DNA of 5,863 bases from Streptosporangiaceae bacterium (GCA_030045175.1 JASIBM010000583.1:1-5863), one strand, 5' to 3'. Positions 1 to 5,662 are shown, counted from the first letter of the stretch. A program made the numbers and translations. The notes: generated by a model from the letters alone, not told the origin.

Positions 1-49
1 CCTGTTCCCCGGCCTGCCGGAGCGGATTGGCAGCCCCGCGGCCGGGTAA
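1..49 (+). CDS. 3' end of an upstream gene (partial)
   Basis: Reading from base 2, an open frame runs to a TAA at 47-49 and encodes the tail LFPGLPERIGSPAAG. Fourteen of its fifteen sense codons end in G or C, which is what real genes in this window show, and the peptide reads like an ordinary protein C-terminus. The two other forward frames are less coding-like. A strong hairpin begins 37 bases after the stop, as expected at a gene end. Fifteen codons are too few to name a family, so the function is unknown. The main doubt is that the segment is short and high-GC DNA gives long open frames by chance. Confidence 0.5.
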   Translation, partial: LFPGLPERIGSPAAG

Positions 50-85
50 GGACGCGGCTTCCCCGGCTTCTTCGGACTCTGGCGA

Positions 86-135
86 CAGCGTGGTGTCCTT
101 ACTGCTGCCCTGGTAACAGTAAGGGCTCCACGTTG
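86..135 (+). terminator. 50-bp hairpin element, copy A (probable terminator)
   Basis: Two 19-base arms (86-104, CAGCGTGGTGTCCTTACTG, and 117-135, CAGTAAGGGCTCCACGTTG) are inverted repeats matching at 16 of 19 positions around a 12-base loop. The element begins 37 bases after the stop of the partial upstream gene and precedes the next gene by about 150 bases, so termination is the simplest role. No T-tract follows, which is common for terminator-like hairpins in actinomycetes. A closely related element with the same arm and loop lengths lies at 5132-5181, so this may also be a dispersed palindromic repeat. Confidence 0.6.
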
Positions 136-206
136 CGGTCCGGCGGTCCGGCGGTCCGGCGGTCCGGCGGTTCGGCGGTCCGGCAATCCGGCGGGCCGGC
201 GGGCCG
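135..206. repeat. Nine tandem 8-bp units, consensus GCGGTCCG
   Basis: Nine consecutive 8-base units run without interruption. Five are exactly GCGGTCCG (units 1-4 and 6), unit 5 is GCGGTTCG, unit 7 is GCAATCCG, and units 8-9 are GCGGGCCG. The period is not a multiple of three and no convincing gene covers it, so it is non-coding. It begins at the last base of the hairpin at 86-135 and ends about 80 bases before the next start codon. The pure units at the left and diverged units at the right suggest expansion by slippage. Copy number may vary between strains. Confidence 0.85.
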
Positions 207-286
207 CTGACGGCTGCCGGTCGCTGCACGGGCCGGGTCGAAGTATGGTCTGGTGAGGCATTGTTGGTTCCGGGTGGCGGTTTGAC

Positions 287-1483
287 GTGGAGGACATACT
301 CTCCCGTGGCGGAGACCGCGAGCCGGGTCGGCGCAGGCCCTGGCTGGTGGCCGTCGCGATCGTCGTGGTGGCGGGCCTTGTGGTCGTCAGGTACCTGCCC
401 GGCGACCCGGGTCGTCGGCCGATTCAGGTCGTTTCTGGCCAGCTGGTACCTCGGCTGCTGCCGAGCCAGGCCGGCCTGAGGGCGCGATCGGGCGAGGTCG
501 CCGGGCCTGGGCTGCCTGTGACGAGCGGTATCCGGCTGCCCGTCGCCGGGCCGCAGCCGGTTTGGTTCTGGCCGGCCACCGGCCGGACCAGGCAGATCGG
601 CGGCCTGCCGTGGACCGGGGCTGGCTACGCGTTCCTGCCCGCCGTAGGCGGCTGGGCGCTCGTGCGCAGCACGTTCGCCCGGACAGCGTGCCGGACGTGC
701 GCGGGATCCGCGCTGCCGGTCTACTTCCTGGCCGATCGCGCGGACTCGGCGCGGTGGGTAGGCACCGCGGCGGCGGTCGCTCCGGCCGTCGCTGCCGGGG
801 CGCTGTGGCTGATCAGTTACCCGCCTGGCGCCAATCCCGCCACGGCGGCCGGCACGGCCCGCGAGGTCAGTGCCGGCGGCCGGCCGCTCGGGCGGGCGGT
901 GCGGCTTCCCGCCGGGTACACGATCTACCGGGCGACCGAAGCTGGCCTGCTGCTCACCCCGGTGCTGCAGCCCGGCGGGCCGGCGGCCTACCTGCTGTGG
1001 AACCCCGGATCAGGGCGCATCGGCCGCAGGTTCGACGACGTGATCGCGGCGAGTTCGCAGCAGGTCGCCTGGATGCCGCCCTGTGCCCGCCGGTGCGTGA
1101 CTGATGTGGCCGACCTGGCCACCGGCCAGGTAATCGTGGTCCGGCTGCCGATCCGTGAGCCCGCAGCCGACGCCGCGTTCAGCCCGGACGGCAGGTACCT
1201 CGCGCTGCAGGTGATCGTCGACCCCCAGGGCAACGACGGCGGGCTGGCGATGCAGCTCGAGGTGGCGTCGCTGCGCACCGGCCAGGTGAGCCAGGTGCCC
1301 GGGATACGGGTCAGCAGCGACGCCCTGATCGGTTTCGGCTGGCCGGACGGCACCGACGACCTGGTCGCCGAATTGAGCTTCCCGGCCGAGGTGCAGGTAG
1401 CGGCCTGGCGCCCGTGGGCAGCCCGGCCGGCGGTCGCTGCGCTAGCGCCAGGCCAGGGAACGACCGGGCTCGTCGTGGGGTAG
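287..1483 (+). CDS. Membrane-anchored beta-propeller-like protein, function unknown
   Basis: This 398-residue protein has a short Arg-rich N-terminus (residues 11-17) and one hydrophobic helix at about residues 18-34. The rest is soluble and probably lies outside the membrane, making it a type II anchored or uncleaved-signal protein. Near the C-terminus, FSPDGRYLA (298-306) is a typical PD40/TolB-type WD40-like blade motif, and the preceding ~250 residues show strand-rich, Gly/Pro-rich segments compatible with a propeller. Two closely spaced Cys pairs, C135/C138 and C266/C270, could form disulfides outside the cell. There is no catalytic signature, so I assign no enzyme role. The GTG at 287 is the first plausible start after an in-frame TGA at 254-256; the ribosome site (GGTGGCGG, 273-280) is weak. 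TATGGT at 244-249 is a possible -10 without a good -35. The 3' end overlaps the convergent acetyltransferase gene by 42 bases. Confidence 0.8.
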   Translation: MEDILSRGGDREPGRRRPWLVAVAIVVVAGLVVVRYLPGDPGRRPIQVVSGQLVPRLLPSQAGLRARSGEVAGPGLPVTSGIRLPVAGPQPVWFWPATGRTRQIGGLPWTGAGYAFLPAVGGWALVRSTFARTACRTCAGSALPVYFLADRADSARWVGTAAAVAPAVAAGALWLISYPPGANPATAAGTAREVSAGGRPLGRAVRLPAGYTIYRATEAGLLLTPVLQPGGPAAYLLWNPGSGRIGRRFDDVIAASSQQVAWMPPCARRCVTDVADLATGQVIVVRLPIREPAADAAFSPDGRYLALQVIVDPQGNDGGLAMQLEVASLRTGQVSQVPGIRVSSDALIGFGWPDGTDDLVAELSFPAEVQVAAWRPWAARPAVAALAPGQGTTGLVVG

Positions 1484-1996
1484 CGCCACCGCCATTCCAC
1501 GGCGAGCTAGCCGGGCACGGGCGGTCAGGCAGTCGGCGCCATGGTCGATGCGGGCGGCCGGCCAGTGGCGGGCGATCATCGCCAGGACCTGGCGATTGGC
1601 GGGCAGCACGTCCATGGTGACCGCCATGACGCCACGGGATTGCGCCCGCCGGATCAGCTCGCGCACGAGGGCTGAGCCCACGCCCAGGCCCTGCCACCGG
1701 TCGGCCACGACCACGCCGATTTCCGTTTCCCGCTCGCCGCCCGGCCCGCACGTGTCGGCTGCCATGGCATGCCCGATGATGACTCCGGCCTGCAGCGCGA
1801 CCAGGGCGTCGGCTCCGGCGCTGCCGGACATGCGGCGCACCATCATCAGATTCGGCGTGACGGGGGCGAAGAACCGCTGGTAGCGGCTTCGCAGCGACAG
1901 CCCGGCGAAGAAGTCGCCGAGCGCCCCCAGGTCCGCCTCCTGAACCGGGCGGACGGTCGCGGTGCGCGAAGCCTCGCCGATCTGGGTTCGGTTCAC
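1442..1996 (-). CDS. GNAT-family N-acetyltransferase
   Basis: This 184-residue protein is a single GNAT domain, a family that transfers an acetyl group from acetyl-CoA to an amine on a small molecule or protein. The acetyl-CoA pyrophosphate-binding motif A is clear at about residues 94-118, with the Q102-G-L-G-V-G107 loop followed by an amphipathic helix. Motif B is suggested by N134 and the hydrophobic helix after it. The N-terminal segment LSLRSRYQRFF (33-43) resembles the GNAT domains of bacterial protein-lysine acetyltransferases such as the Pat/PatZ group, but no cyclic-nucleotide or acyl-CoA synthetase domain is attached, so the substrate is open. The GTG at 1996 is preferred because TTGACA plus CAGTCT at 2031-2003 on this strand would start transcription exactly on it, giving a leaderless message; no Shine-Dalgarno sequence is visible. 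The gene is divergent from hxlR across 51 bases and convergent with the propeller gene. Confidence 0.9.
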   Translation of the reverse strand: MNRTQIGEASRTATVRPVQEADLGALGDFFAGLSLRSRYQRFFAPVTPNLMMVRRMSGSAGADALVALQAGVIIGHAMAADTCGPGGERETEIGVVVADRWQGLGVGSALVRELIRRAQSRGVMAVTMDVLPANRQVLAMIARHWPAARIDHGADCLTARARLARRGMAVALPHDEPGRSLAWR

Positions 1997-2002
1997 AGAC
2001 CC

Positions 2003-2031
2003 AGACTGCCGCGAGTTGCTGAGTCTGTCAA
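2003..2031 (-). promoter_or_regulatory. Promoter of the GNAT gene, probably leaderless
   Basis: On the minus strand a perfect TTGACA (2031-2026) is followed after exactly 17 bases by CAGTCT (2008-2003), which keeps the A and final T of the actinobacterial TANNNT -10 box. If that hexamer occupies -12 to -7, transcription starts at 1996, the G of the GTG start codon. Leaderless mRNAs are common in actinomycetes. The -35 box lies in the centre and left arm edge of the palindrome at 2018-2042, so a protein bound there would block this promoter. Confidence 0.6.
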
Positions 2032-2044
2032 CCAGACTTAGCCT
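2016..2044 (+). promoter_or_regulatory. Promoter of hxlR, probably leaderless
   Basis: TTGCTG (2016-2021), a 17-base spacer, then TAGCCT (2039-2044, fits TANNNT). The -35 matches TTGACA only in its first three bases. Placing the -10 at -12 to -7 puts transcription start at 2051, the A of the second of two adjacent ATG codons. The palindrome at 2018-2042 fills the spacer and overlaps both hexamers. This supports autoregulation of hxlR. Confidence 0.45.
2018..2042. promoter_or_regulatory. 25-bp palindrome, candidate HxlR operator
   Basis: Arms GCTGAGTCTG (2018-2027) and CAGACTTAGC (2033-2042) match as an inverted repeat at 9 of 10 positions around the 5-base centre TCAAC; the inner six pairs are perfect. 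Two more partial half-sites, CAGACT (2002-2007) and CAGAC (1996-2000), lie toward the GNAT start. HxlR regulators bind as dimers to inverted repeats near their own and neighbouring promoters, so this is the natural site for the adjacent regulator. The link is inferred from position. Confidence 0.6.
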
Positions 2045-2047
2045 GGG

Positions 2048-2527
2048 ATGATGCAGCGGCCATGGATCCTGGACTACGACTCGGCCAACTGCGCGATCGG
2101 CGCGGCAGTGGCGATCATCGGGGAACGGCCCACGTTCCTGGTACTAAGGGAAGCGTTCAACGGAGTGCGCCGGTTCGACGACATGCAGCGCCGCACCGGC
2201 CTGCCCAGGCAGGTGCTCAGCGACCGGCTCGCGCGCCTGGTGCGAGACGACCTGCTGCGCAAGGTCGCGTATCAGGACAGCGGCCAGCGCAGCCGGCAGG
2301 AGTACCGGCTCACCAGCAAGGGCCTGGACCTGTACCCGGTGCTAGTTGCGCTGATGAGCTGGGGCGACAAGCACGCGGTCGGCCCGGCCGGCCCGCAGGT
2401 CCTGCTCCGCCATCGCGATTGCGGCCAGCCCGTGCACCTGCACCTGGCCTGCGAGGCCGGTCATGCCGTGGACTCGGCCCGCGAGGTCACCCCGGTACCA
2501 GGCCCAGGCGCCCGCAAGATCGCCTGA
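2048..2527 (+). CDS. HxlR-family winged-helix transcriptional regulator
   Basis: The protein has 159 residues. Residues ~10-110 form the HxlR DNA-binding domain: N-terminal Cys (C15), the A-x-x-x-x-I-G-E-R segment (19-27), LREAFNGVRRFDDMQRRTGL (33-52), the recognition helix with VLSDRLARL (56-64), the wing ending in the EYRLTSKG motif (85-92), and the closing helix LVALMSWGDKH (99-109). In this family an N-terminal Cys often senses electrophiles or redox state. The usual Trp after G-x-R is Pro28 here. A C-terminal extension carries H122, C125, C135 and H139, a possible metal or redox site. ATG codons occur at 2048 and 2051; the promoter geometry favours a leaderless start at 2051, which would give 158 residues. 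It is divergent from the GNAT gene and lies 90 bases upstream of the monooxygenase gene on the same strand, so it may control either or both. No strong terminator separates it from the monooxygenase gene. Confidence 0.93.
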   Translation: MMQRPWILDYDSANCAIGAAVAIIGERPTFLVLREAFNGVRRFDDMQRRTGLPRQVLSDRLARLVRDDLLRKVAYQDSGQRSRQEYRLTSKGLDLYPVLVALMSWGDKHAVGPAGPQVLLRHRDCGQPVHLHLACEAGHAVDSAREVTPVPGPGARKIA

Positions 2528-2605
2528 ACGCCGCTATCCTGCCGGTGCGGAGCCATGAAAGGAGCCTGGCGCCCGGCCGGTTGGCTGACGGGCCGCGCGG
2601 AGCGC

Positions 2606-2614
2606 GAGGGAGGA
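2606..2614 (+). promoter_or_regulatory. Shine-Dalgarno site fixing the monooxygenase start
   Basis: GAGGGAGGA lies three bases before the ATG at 2618, with its GGAGG core at normal spacing. It is the best ribosome site in the window. It decides the start: the in-frame ATG at 2555 has no comparable site and would add 21 residues ahead of a nucleotide-binding fold that family members begin within about ten residues of the N-terminus. Confidence 0.8.
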
Positions 2615-2617
2615 TCC

Positions 2618-4147
2618 ATGCCCGAGCAAGCGTCGTACCGGGTGGTCGTGATCGGCGCGGGGTTCGGCGGGATAGGCATGGCGATATCGCTGCGACGGGC
2701 CGGCATCGACGACTTCCTGATCGTGGACGGCGCCGACGACCTCGGCGGAACCTGGCGGGACAACACCTACCCGGGAGCCTCCTGCGACGTGCCGTCGAAC
2801 CTGTACTCCTTTTCCTTCCGGCCAGAATCCTGGAGCCGCCGCTTTCCCGCCCAGCCAGAGACCCTGGCGTACTTGCGTGCGCTCGCGGCGGAGCACGGGC
2901 TCGGCCGCCACATCCGATTCGGCTCGCACGTCGCCGCGGCGGAGTTCGACGAGCGGCGCGCCGTCTGGACCCTCACCCTCGACAGCGGCGACACGCTCCA
3001 GGCGACGGTCGTGGTGTCCGCCGTTGGCCAGCTCAACAGGCCCGCGCTTCCCGACATCGCCGGCCGTGACGATTTCGCAGGCCCGTCGTGGCACTCGGCC
3101 CGGTGGGATCACGGCGTGGACGTCACAGGCAAGCGGGTGGCCGTGGTGGGTACCGGGGCGAGCGCGATCCAGTTCGTGCCCGAGGTCGCCAGGTCTGCGG
3201 CGCACGTCGACGTGTACCAGCGCAGCGCACCCTATGTGCTGCCCAAGCCCGACAGGCCTTATCGCCAGGTCGAGCACGTCATCTTCGACAGGTTCCCCAT
3301 CGTGCTCAAGGCCGACCGGCTTCGGATTTTCCTGTATGGCGAGCTGCTCACGAGCGGCTTCGTCGTGTCGCCAAAGCTCCTGGCCGCGCCGATGCGGCTG
3401 TGGCGCCGCCAGCTCCAGGCGCAGATCACCGACCCGCGGCTACGCGAGAAGTGCATTCCCGACTATGTGATGGGCTGCAAGCGCGTGTTGTTCTCAAACG
3501 ACTGGTATCCAGCGCTGGCCCGGCCGAACGTCGACCTCGTCACCAGCCCGATTGCGCGCATCGTGCCCGATGGCATGGTCACGACCGACGGCGACGTTCG
3601 CAAAGCGGACGTGATCGTCTACGGGACCGGTTTCAAGACTCTCGACTTCCTGGCACCGATGCGGGTGACCGGCCGAGGCGGACGCCATCTGCATGATGCC
3701 TGGCGCGACGGCGCCGAGGCTTACCTCGGGATCACGGTCCCGGGGTTCCCGAACTTCTTCATGCTGTACGGGCCCAACACGAATCTGGGCGGCAATTCGA
3801 TCATTTACATGCTGGAAGGCCAGATCGGCTACGTGGTAAGCGCCATCCGGGCACTGGCCGGCGAGAACCTCGCCTGGATAGACGTGCGTCCCGACGTGCA
3901 ACGCGCGTTCAGCACCTGGGTGGCTAAGGCCAGCCGCGCGACGGTGTGGCAGAGCGGCTGCCGCAGCTGGTACACGACGGCTTCAGGCCGAAATACCAAC
4001 AACTGGCCCGACCACACCTTCCTGTACCGGCATCGGGTCCGCCATTTCGATCTCGCCAAGTACCGGGTCATGCCGAAGCAGCCGACGGCCTCCGCTGCGG
4101 GCGCGGGCCGCACGGGCGCGGACCGCACGGACGCGGGCCTCGAATGA
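2618..4147 (+). CDS. Flavin-dependent monooxygenase, type I Baeyer-Villiger class
   Basis: This 509-residue enzyme is expected to use FAD and NADPH with O2 to insert oxygen next to a ketone carbonyl, giving an ester or lactone; some relatives oxidise sulfur or nitrogen. The N-terminal FAD Rossmann motif is GAGFGG (13-18). GGTWRDNTYPGASCD (43-57) fits the second Baeyer-Villiger fingerprint, and FAGPSWHSARWD (153-164) fits the diagnostic FxGxxxHxxxW[D/P] motif, including H159 and W163. The NADPH Rossmann motif is GTGASA (178-183). GCKR (286-289) sits where related enzymes carry a conserved Arg, and YGTGF (335-339) is the late FAD-contact segment. Length is normal for the single-domain class. 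The Ala/Gly/Arg tail after about residue 490 is low-complexity and probably dispensable. It lies 90 bases after hxlR; TATCCT at 2535-2540 could be its own -10 but has no good -35. It overlaps the hydrolase gene by ATGA, implying a shared mRNA. Mycobacterial MymA and EthA are relatives by class, but the substrate cannot be read here. Confidence 0.92.
   Translation: MPEQASYRVVVIGAGFGGIGMAISLRRAGIDDFLIVDGADDLGGTWRDNTYPGASCDVPSNLYSFSFRPESWSRRFPAQPETLAYLRALAAEHGLGRHIRFGSHVAAAEFDERRAVWTLTLDSGDTLQATVVVSAVGQLNRPALPDIAGRDDFAGPSWHSARWDHGVDVTGKRVAVVGTGASAIQFVPEVARSAAHVDVYQRSAPYVLPKPDRPYRQVEHVIFDRFPIVLKADRLRIFLYGELLTSGFVVSPKLLAAPMRLWRRQLQAQITDPRLREKCIPDYVMGCKRVLFSNDWYPALARPNVDLVTSPIARIVPDGMVTTDGDVRKADVIVYGTGFKTLDFLAPMRVTGRGGRHLHDAWRDGAEAYLGITVPGFPNFFMLYGPNTNLGGNSIIYMLEGQIGYVVSAIRALAGENLAWIDVRPDVQRAFSTWVAKASRATVWQSGCRSWYTTASGRNTNNWPDHTFLYRHRVRHFDLAKYRVMPKQPTASAAGAGRTGADRTDAGLE
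4100..4141 (+). repeat. 15-bp in-frame repeat in the monooxygenase tail
   Basis: Two full 15-base units (4100-4114 and 4115-4129) differ at a single base, and a third, diverged unit begins at 4130. The period keeps the frame and encodes a five-residue repeat of the type AGRTG/ADRTD/AGLE at the extreme C-terminus of the monooxygenase. It lies outside the catalytic fold and probably arose by slippage. Confidence 0.7.
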
Positions 4148-5106
4148 CCCGCCCCCTGGCCGGCGGCGTGAGCTCGCGGCGCGGCAGTGGCCTGCGCGTG
4201 CCGCCGGCGGTGATGCGCCTGTCGATCCGGCAGCTCGGCCGCCACGTCCTCGACCCCGACCTGCCGTGGGAGGTGCAACGCCGACGGCTCGACCGGGTCG
4301 GGCGAGCGTCGCCACCACCGAAAGGGACCAAGGTCGTCGGGCGCGAGCTGGACGGGGTGCGCGCCGAATTCGTGTCGGCCGGCCTGCCGCGCCCTGGCAG
4401 CCGCACCGTGGTCCACTTCCACGGTGGTGGCTACTGCGTGGGCTCGGCGCGCACGGCGCTCTCGTGGGCGGCGCAGCTCAGTGCCAGGACGGCGGCTCAG
4501 GTCGTGCTGCCCGAGTACCGGCTCGCGCCCGAGCACCCGCATCCCGCCGCGCTGGAAGATGCCCGCAACGTCATGACCGCCCTGTTCCGCGACATCGCTC
4601 CGGCTTCGGTGATCGTGTCGGGGGATTCGGCCGGCGGAGGCCTGGCGCTCGCCCTCCTGCTCGCGCTGCGCGACGAGGGCCAGGAATTGCCCGCGGGGTG
4701 CATCCTGCTATCGCCGTGGCTCGACCTGGGCAGCGACCGCGCGGCGAACCCGCATCTGGTGCGTCGGGACGTGCTGCTGAGCCCGCGCTGGCTCGAGGCA
4801 TGTGCTAACGCGTACGCTCGCCCGTCGATGTGGCCGGATCCCTTGGTCTCACCGCTCAACGCCCCGCACGCCGGCCTGCCGCCCCTGCTGGTCCAGGCAG
4901 GAACCGACGAGCTACTCGCCCCCGACGCCGAGCTCCTGGCCGCTAGCGCCACAGCCGCTGGCGTGGACGTCACCTATACCAGGTGGCCGCGGATGTGGCA
5001 CGACTTCGCGCTGCAACCCGGCCTGCTCTCCGCCGCAGACAGCGCGCTGGCCCAGGCGGCCTGGTTCGTGCGGGCGGTCACCACCGGAGGCGAGGCGAGC
5101 AAATAG
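4144..5106 (+). CDS. HSL-family alpha/beta-hydrolase (esterase/lipase, fold-3)
   Basis: The 320-residue protein has all hallmarks of the hormone-sensitive-lipase (family IV) carboxylesterases: oxyanion-hole HGGGY (93-97), the conserved YRLAPEHPHPAALED block (125-139), nucleophile elbow GDSAGG (160-165, Ser162), acid Asp255 in GTDELLAPD, and catalytic His286 in MWHDF. It should hydrolyse short- to medium-chain carboxylic esters in the cytoplasm; no signal peptide is visible. The start ATG at 4144 overlaps the monooxygenase stop as ATGA, so translation is probably coupled. No strong Shine-Dalgarno site is present, and longer in-frame starts would lie deep inside the monooxygenase gene. A hydrolase next to a Baeyer-Villiger enzyme makes biochemical sense, because it would cleave the ester product; mycobacterial mymA-lipR has the same neighbour pair. 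The physiological ester is unknown. A hairpin follows 25 bases after the stop. Confidence 0.95.
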   Translation: MTRPLAGGVSSRRGSGLRVPPAVMRLSIRQLGRHVLDPDLPWEVQRRRLDRVGRASPPPKGTKVVGRELDGVRAEFVSAGLPRPGSRTVVHFHGGGYCVGSARTALSWAAQLSARTAAQVVLPEYRLAPEHPHPAALEDARNVMTALFRDIAPASVIVSGDSAGGGLALALLLALRDEGQELPAGCILLSPWLDLGSDRAANPHLVRRDVLLSPRWLEACANAYARPSMWPDPLVSPLNAPHAGLPPLLVQAGTDELLAPDAELLAASATAAGVDVTYTRWPRMWHDFALQPGLLSAADSALAQAAWFVRAVTTGGEASK

Positions 5107-5131
5107 CGGGCGGGCCGGCCGTGCCCGACCA

Positions 5132-5181
5132 CAGCGTGGGGCCCTTGCTGACGCGGGGGCAGCAGTAAGGGCACCACGCTG
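5132..5181 (+). terminator. 50-bp hairpin element, copy B (probable terminator)
   Basis: Arms at 5132-5150 (CAGCGTGGGGCCCTTGCTG) and 5163-5181 (CAGTAAGGGCACCACGCTG) match as an inverted repeat at 17 of 19 positions, one of the two differences being a G-U pair in RNA, around a 12-base loop. It begins 25 bases after the hydrolase stop and probably ends the monooxygenase-hydrolase message. There is no T-tract. Its reverse complement aligns with the element at 86-135, including CTGCCC at the start of the loop, so the two copies are in opposite orientation. Confidence 0.7.
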
Positions 5182-5216
5182 CTGTCAGCGCTCGGGGTGG
5201 AGGCTCAAAAGGCTCG

Positions 5217-5232
5217 CATTGTGCGCACAATG
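5217..5232. promoter_or_regulatory. Perfect 16-bp palindrome, candidate operator
   Basis: CATTGTGCGCACAATG is a perfect inverted repeat with no spacer. It is typical of a dimeric regulator site, but I cannot match it to a named regulator. Within it CACAAT (5226-5231) could act as a -10 box, which would put transcription start at 5238, the GTG of the small ORF; no good -35 is present (5203-5208 is GCTCAA). A bound protein would cover the -10 box. Confidence 0.55.
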
Positions 5233-5237
5233 GAACG

Positions 5238-5453
5238 GTGCGGCGGGATCGGATCAGGTGCGGGCGCCTCGTCGTGGCGCGCGCGCTCTACTACGCCGTC
5301 ATGCTGGCGGTGATCGCCCTGGCACCGGTCATTGTTCTCGCTGGCGAGCCCAACTGGCCGCCACCAGCGGGAATGCGTGAGCCAAGGCGGCCAAAGCCGA
5401 CTGCGCCCGCCGGCGCCATAGCACTGGCTGAGCCCAGCAGCAGCGTCGGGTAA
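5238..5453 (+). CDS. Possible small membrane protein, doubtful
   Basis: This 71-residue frame starts at a GTG directly after the 16-bp palindrome. Residues ~1-16 are Arg-rich, followed by a hydrophobic segment (about 13-35, with YAVMLAVIALAPVIVLA) and a Pro-rich tail (PNWPPPAG, then Lys/Arg/Pro/Ala). This topology resembles a single-pass membrane or uncleaved-signal peptide. In favour: the position just past a putative leaderless promoter, and good G/C third positions in the first half. Against: weaker codon bias in the second half, no recognisable family, and no convincing Shine-Dalgarno site. I recognise no homologue, and it may be a chance frame. Confidence 0.35.
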   Translation: MRRDRIRCGRLVVARALYYAVMLAVIALAPVIVLAGEPNWPPPAGMREPRRPKPTAPAGAIALAEPSSSVG

Positions 5454-5581
5454 TCCCGATGCTGAAGGCCTTTCCATCATCGCAAGACCGCTGGTAGATA
5501 ACGTGCGCCGTATAACGCCCGAACAAAACGCCATTAGACCACTAGAATATGACGCGAGAATGCGCAGAAAGGCCGGTCCGG

Positions 5582-5605
5582 CGCCATGCCCGGCCGATCA
5601 TGGCG
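5582..5605. repeat. Inverted repeat, 7-bp perfect arms
   Basis: CGCCATG (5582-5588) and CATGGCG (5599-5605) are perfect inverted repeats around a 10-base G/C-rich loop. It lies in the intergenic region about 60 bases before the TTGACA promoter candidate. It could be a weak hairpin or a protein-binding site; seven pairs in G/C-rich DNA can also arise by chance. Confidence 0.35.
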
Positions 5606-5662
5606 ACTGCTCGGACGAGGATCACCGACCCGGCCAGCGCGCCAAACCTTGGTGATCAATCA

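Noticed and set aside
562..1104. Long forward frame of 180 codons inside the propeller gene
   Set aside because: The translation is Arg/Gly/Ala-rich with no motif, and it lies within a frame showing a membrane helix and PD40 motif; it is a high-GC shadow.
2555..2617. Longer monooxygenase start at ATG 2555
   Set aside because: The 21 extra residues contain the encoded Shine-Dalgarno site of the 2618 start and precede the FAD motif by an atypical length.
2528..2617. Terminator or independent promoter between hxlR and the monooxygenase gene
   Set aside because: No strong hairpin is present, and TATCCT (2535-2540) lacks a credible -35, so neither is annotated as a feature.
2062..3069. 335-codon forward frame spanning hxlR and the monooxygenase start
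   Set aside because: It crosses two well-supported genes in another frame and has only low-complexity Arg/Pro/Ala content.
2534..3277. 247-codon reverse frame opposite the monooxygenase
   Set aside because: There is no recognisable domain or ribosome site, and the opposite strand carries the Baeyer-Villiger motifs with normal codon bias.
5205..5534. Reverse frame of 109 codons downstream of the hydrolase
   Set aside because: The composition is erratic, there is no family resemblance, and the frame runs through the A+T-rich intergenic segment and the 16-bp palindrome.
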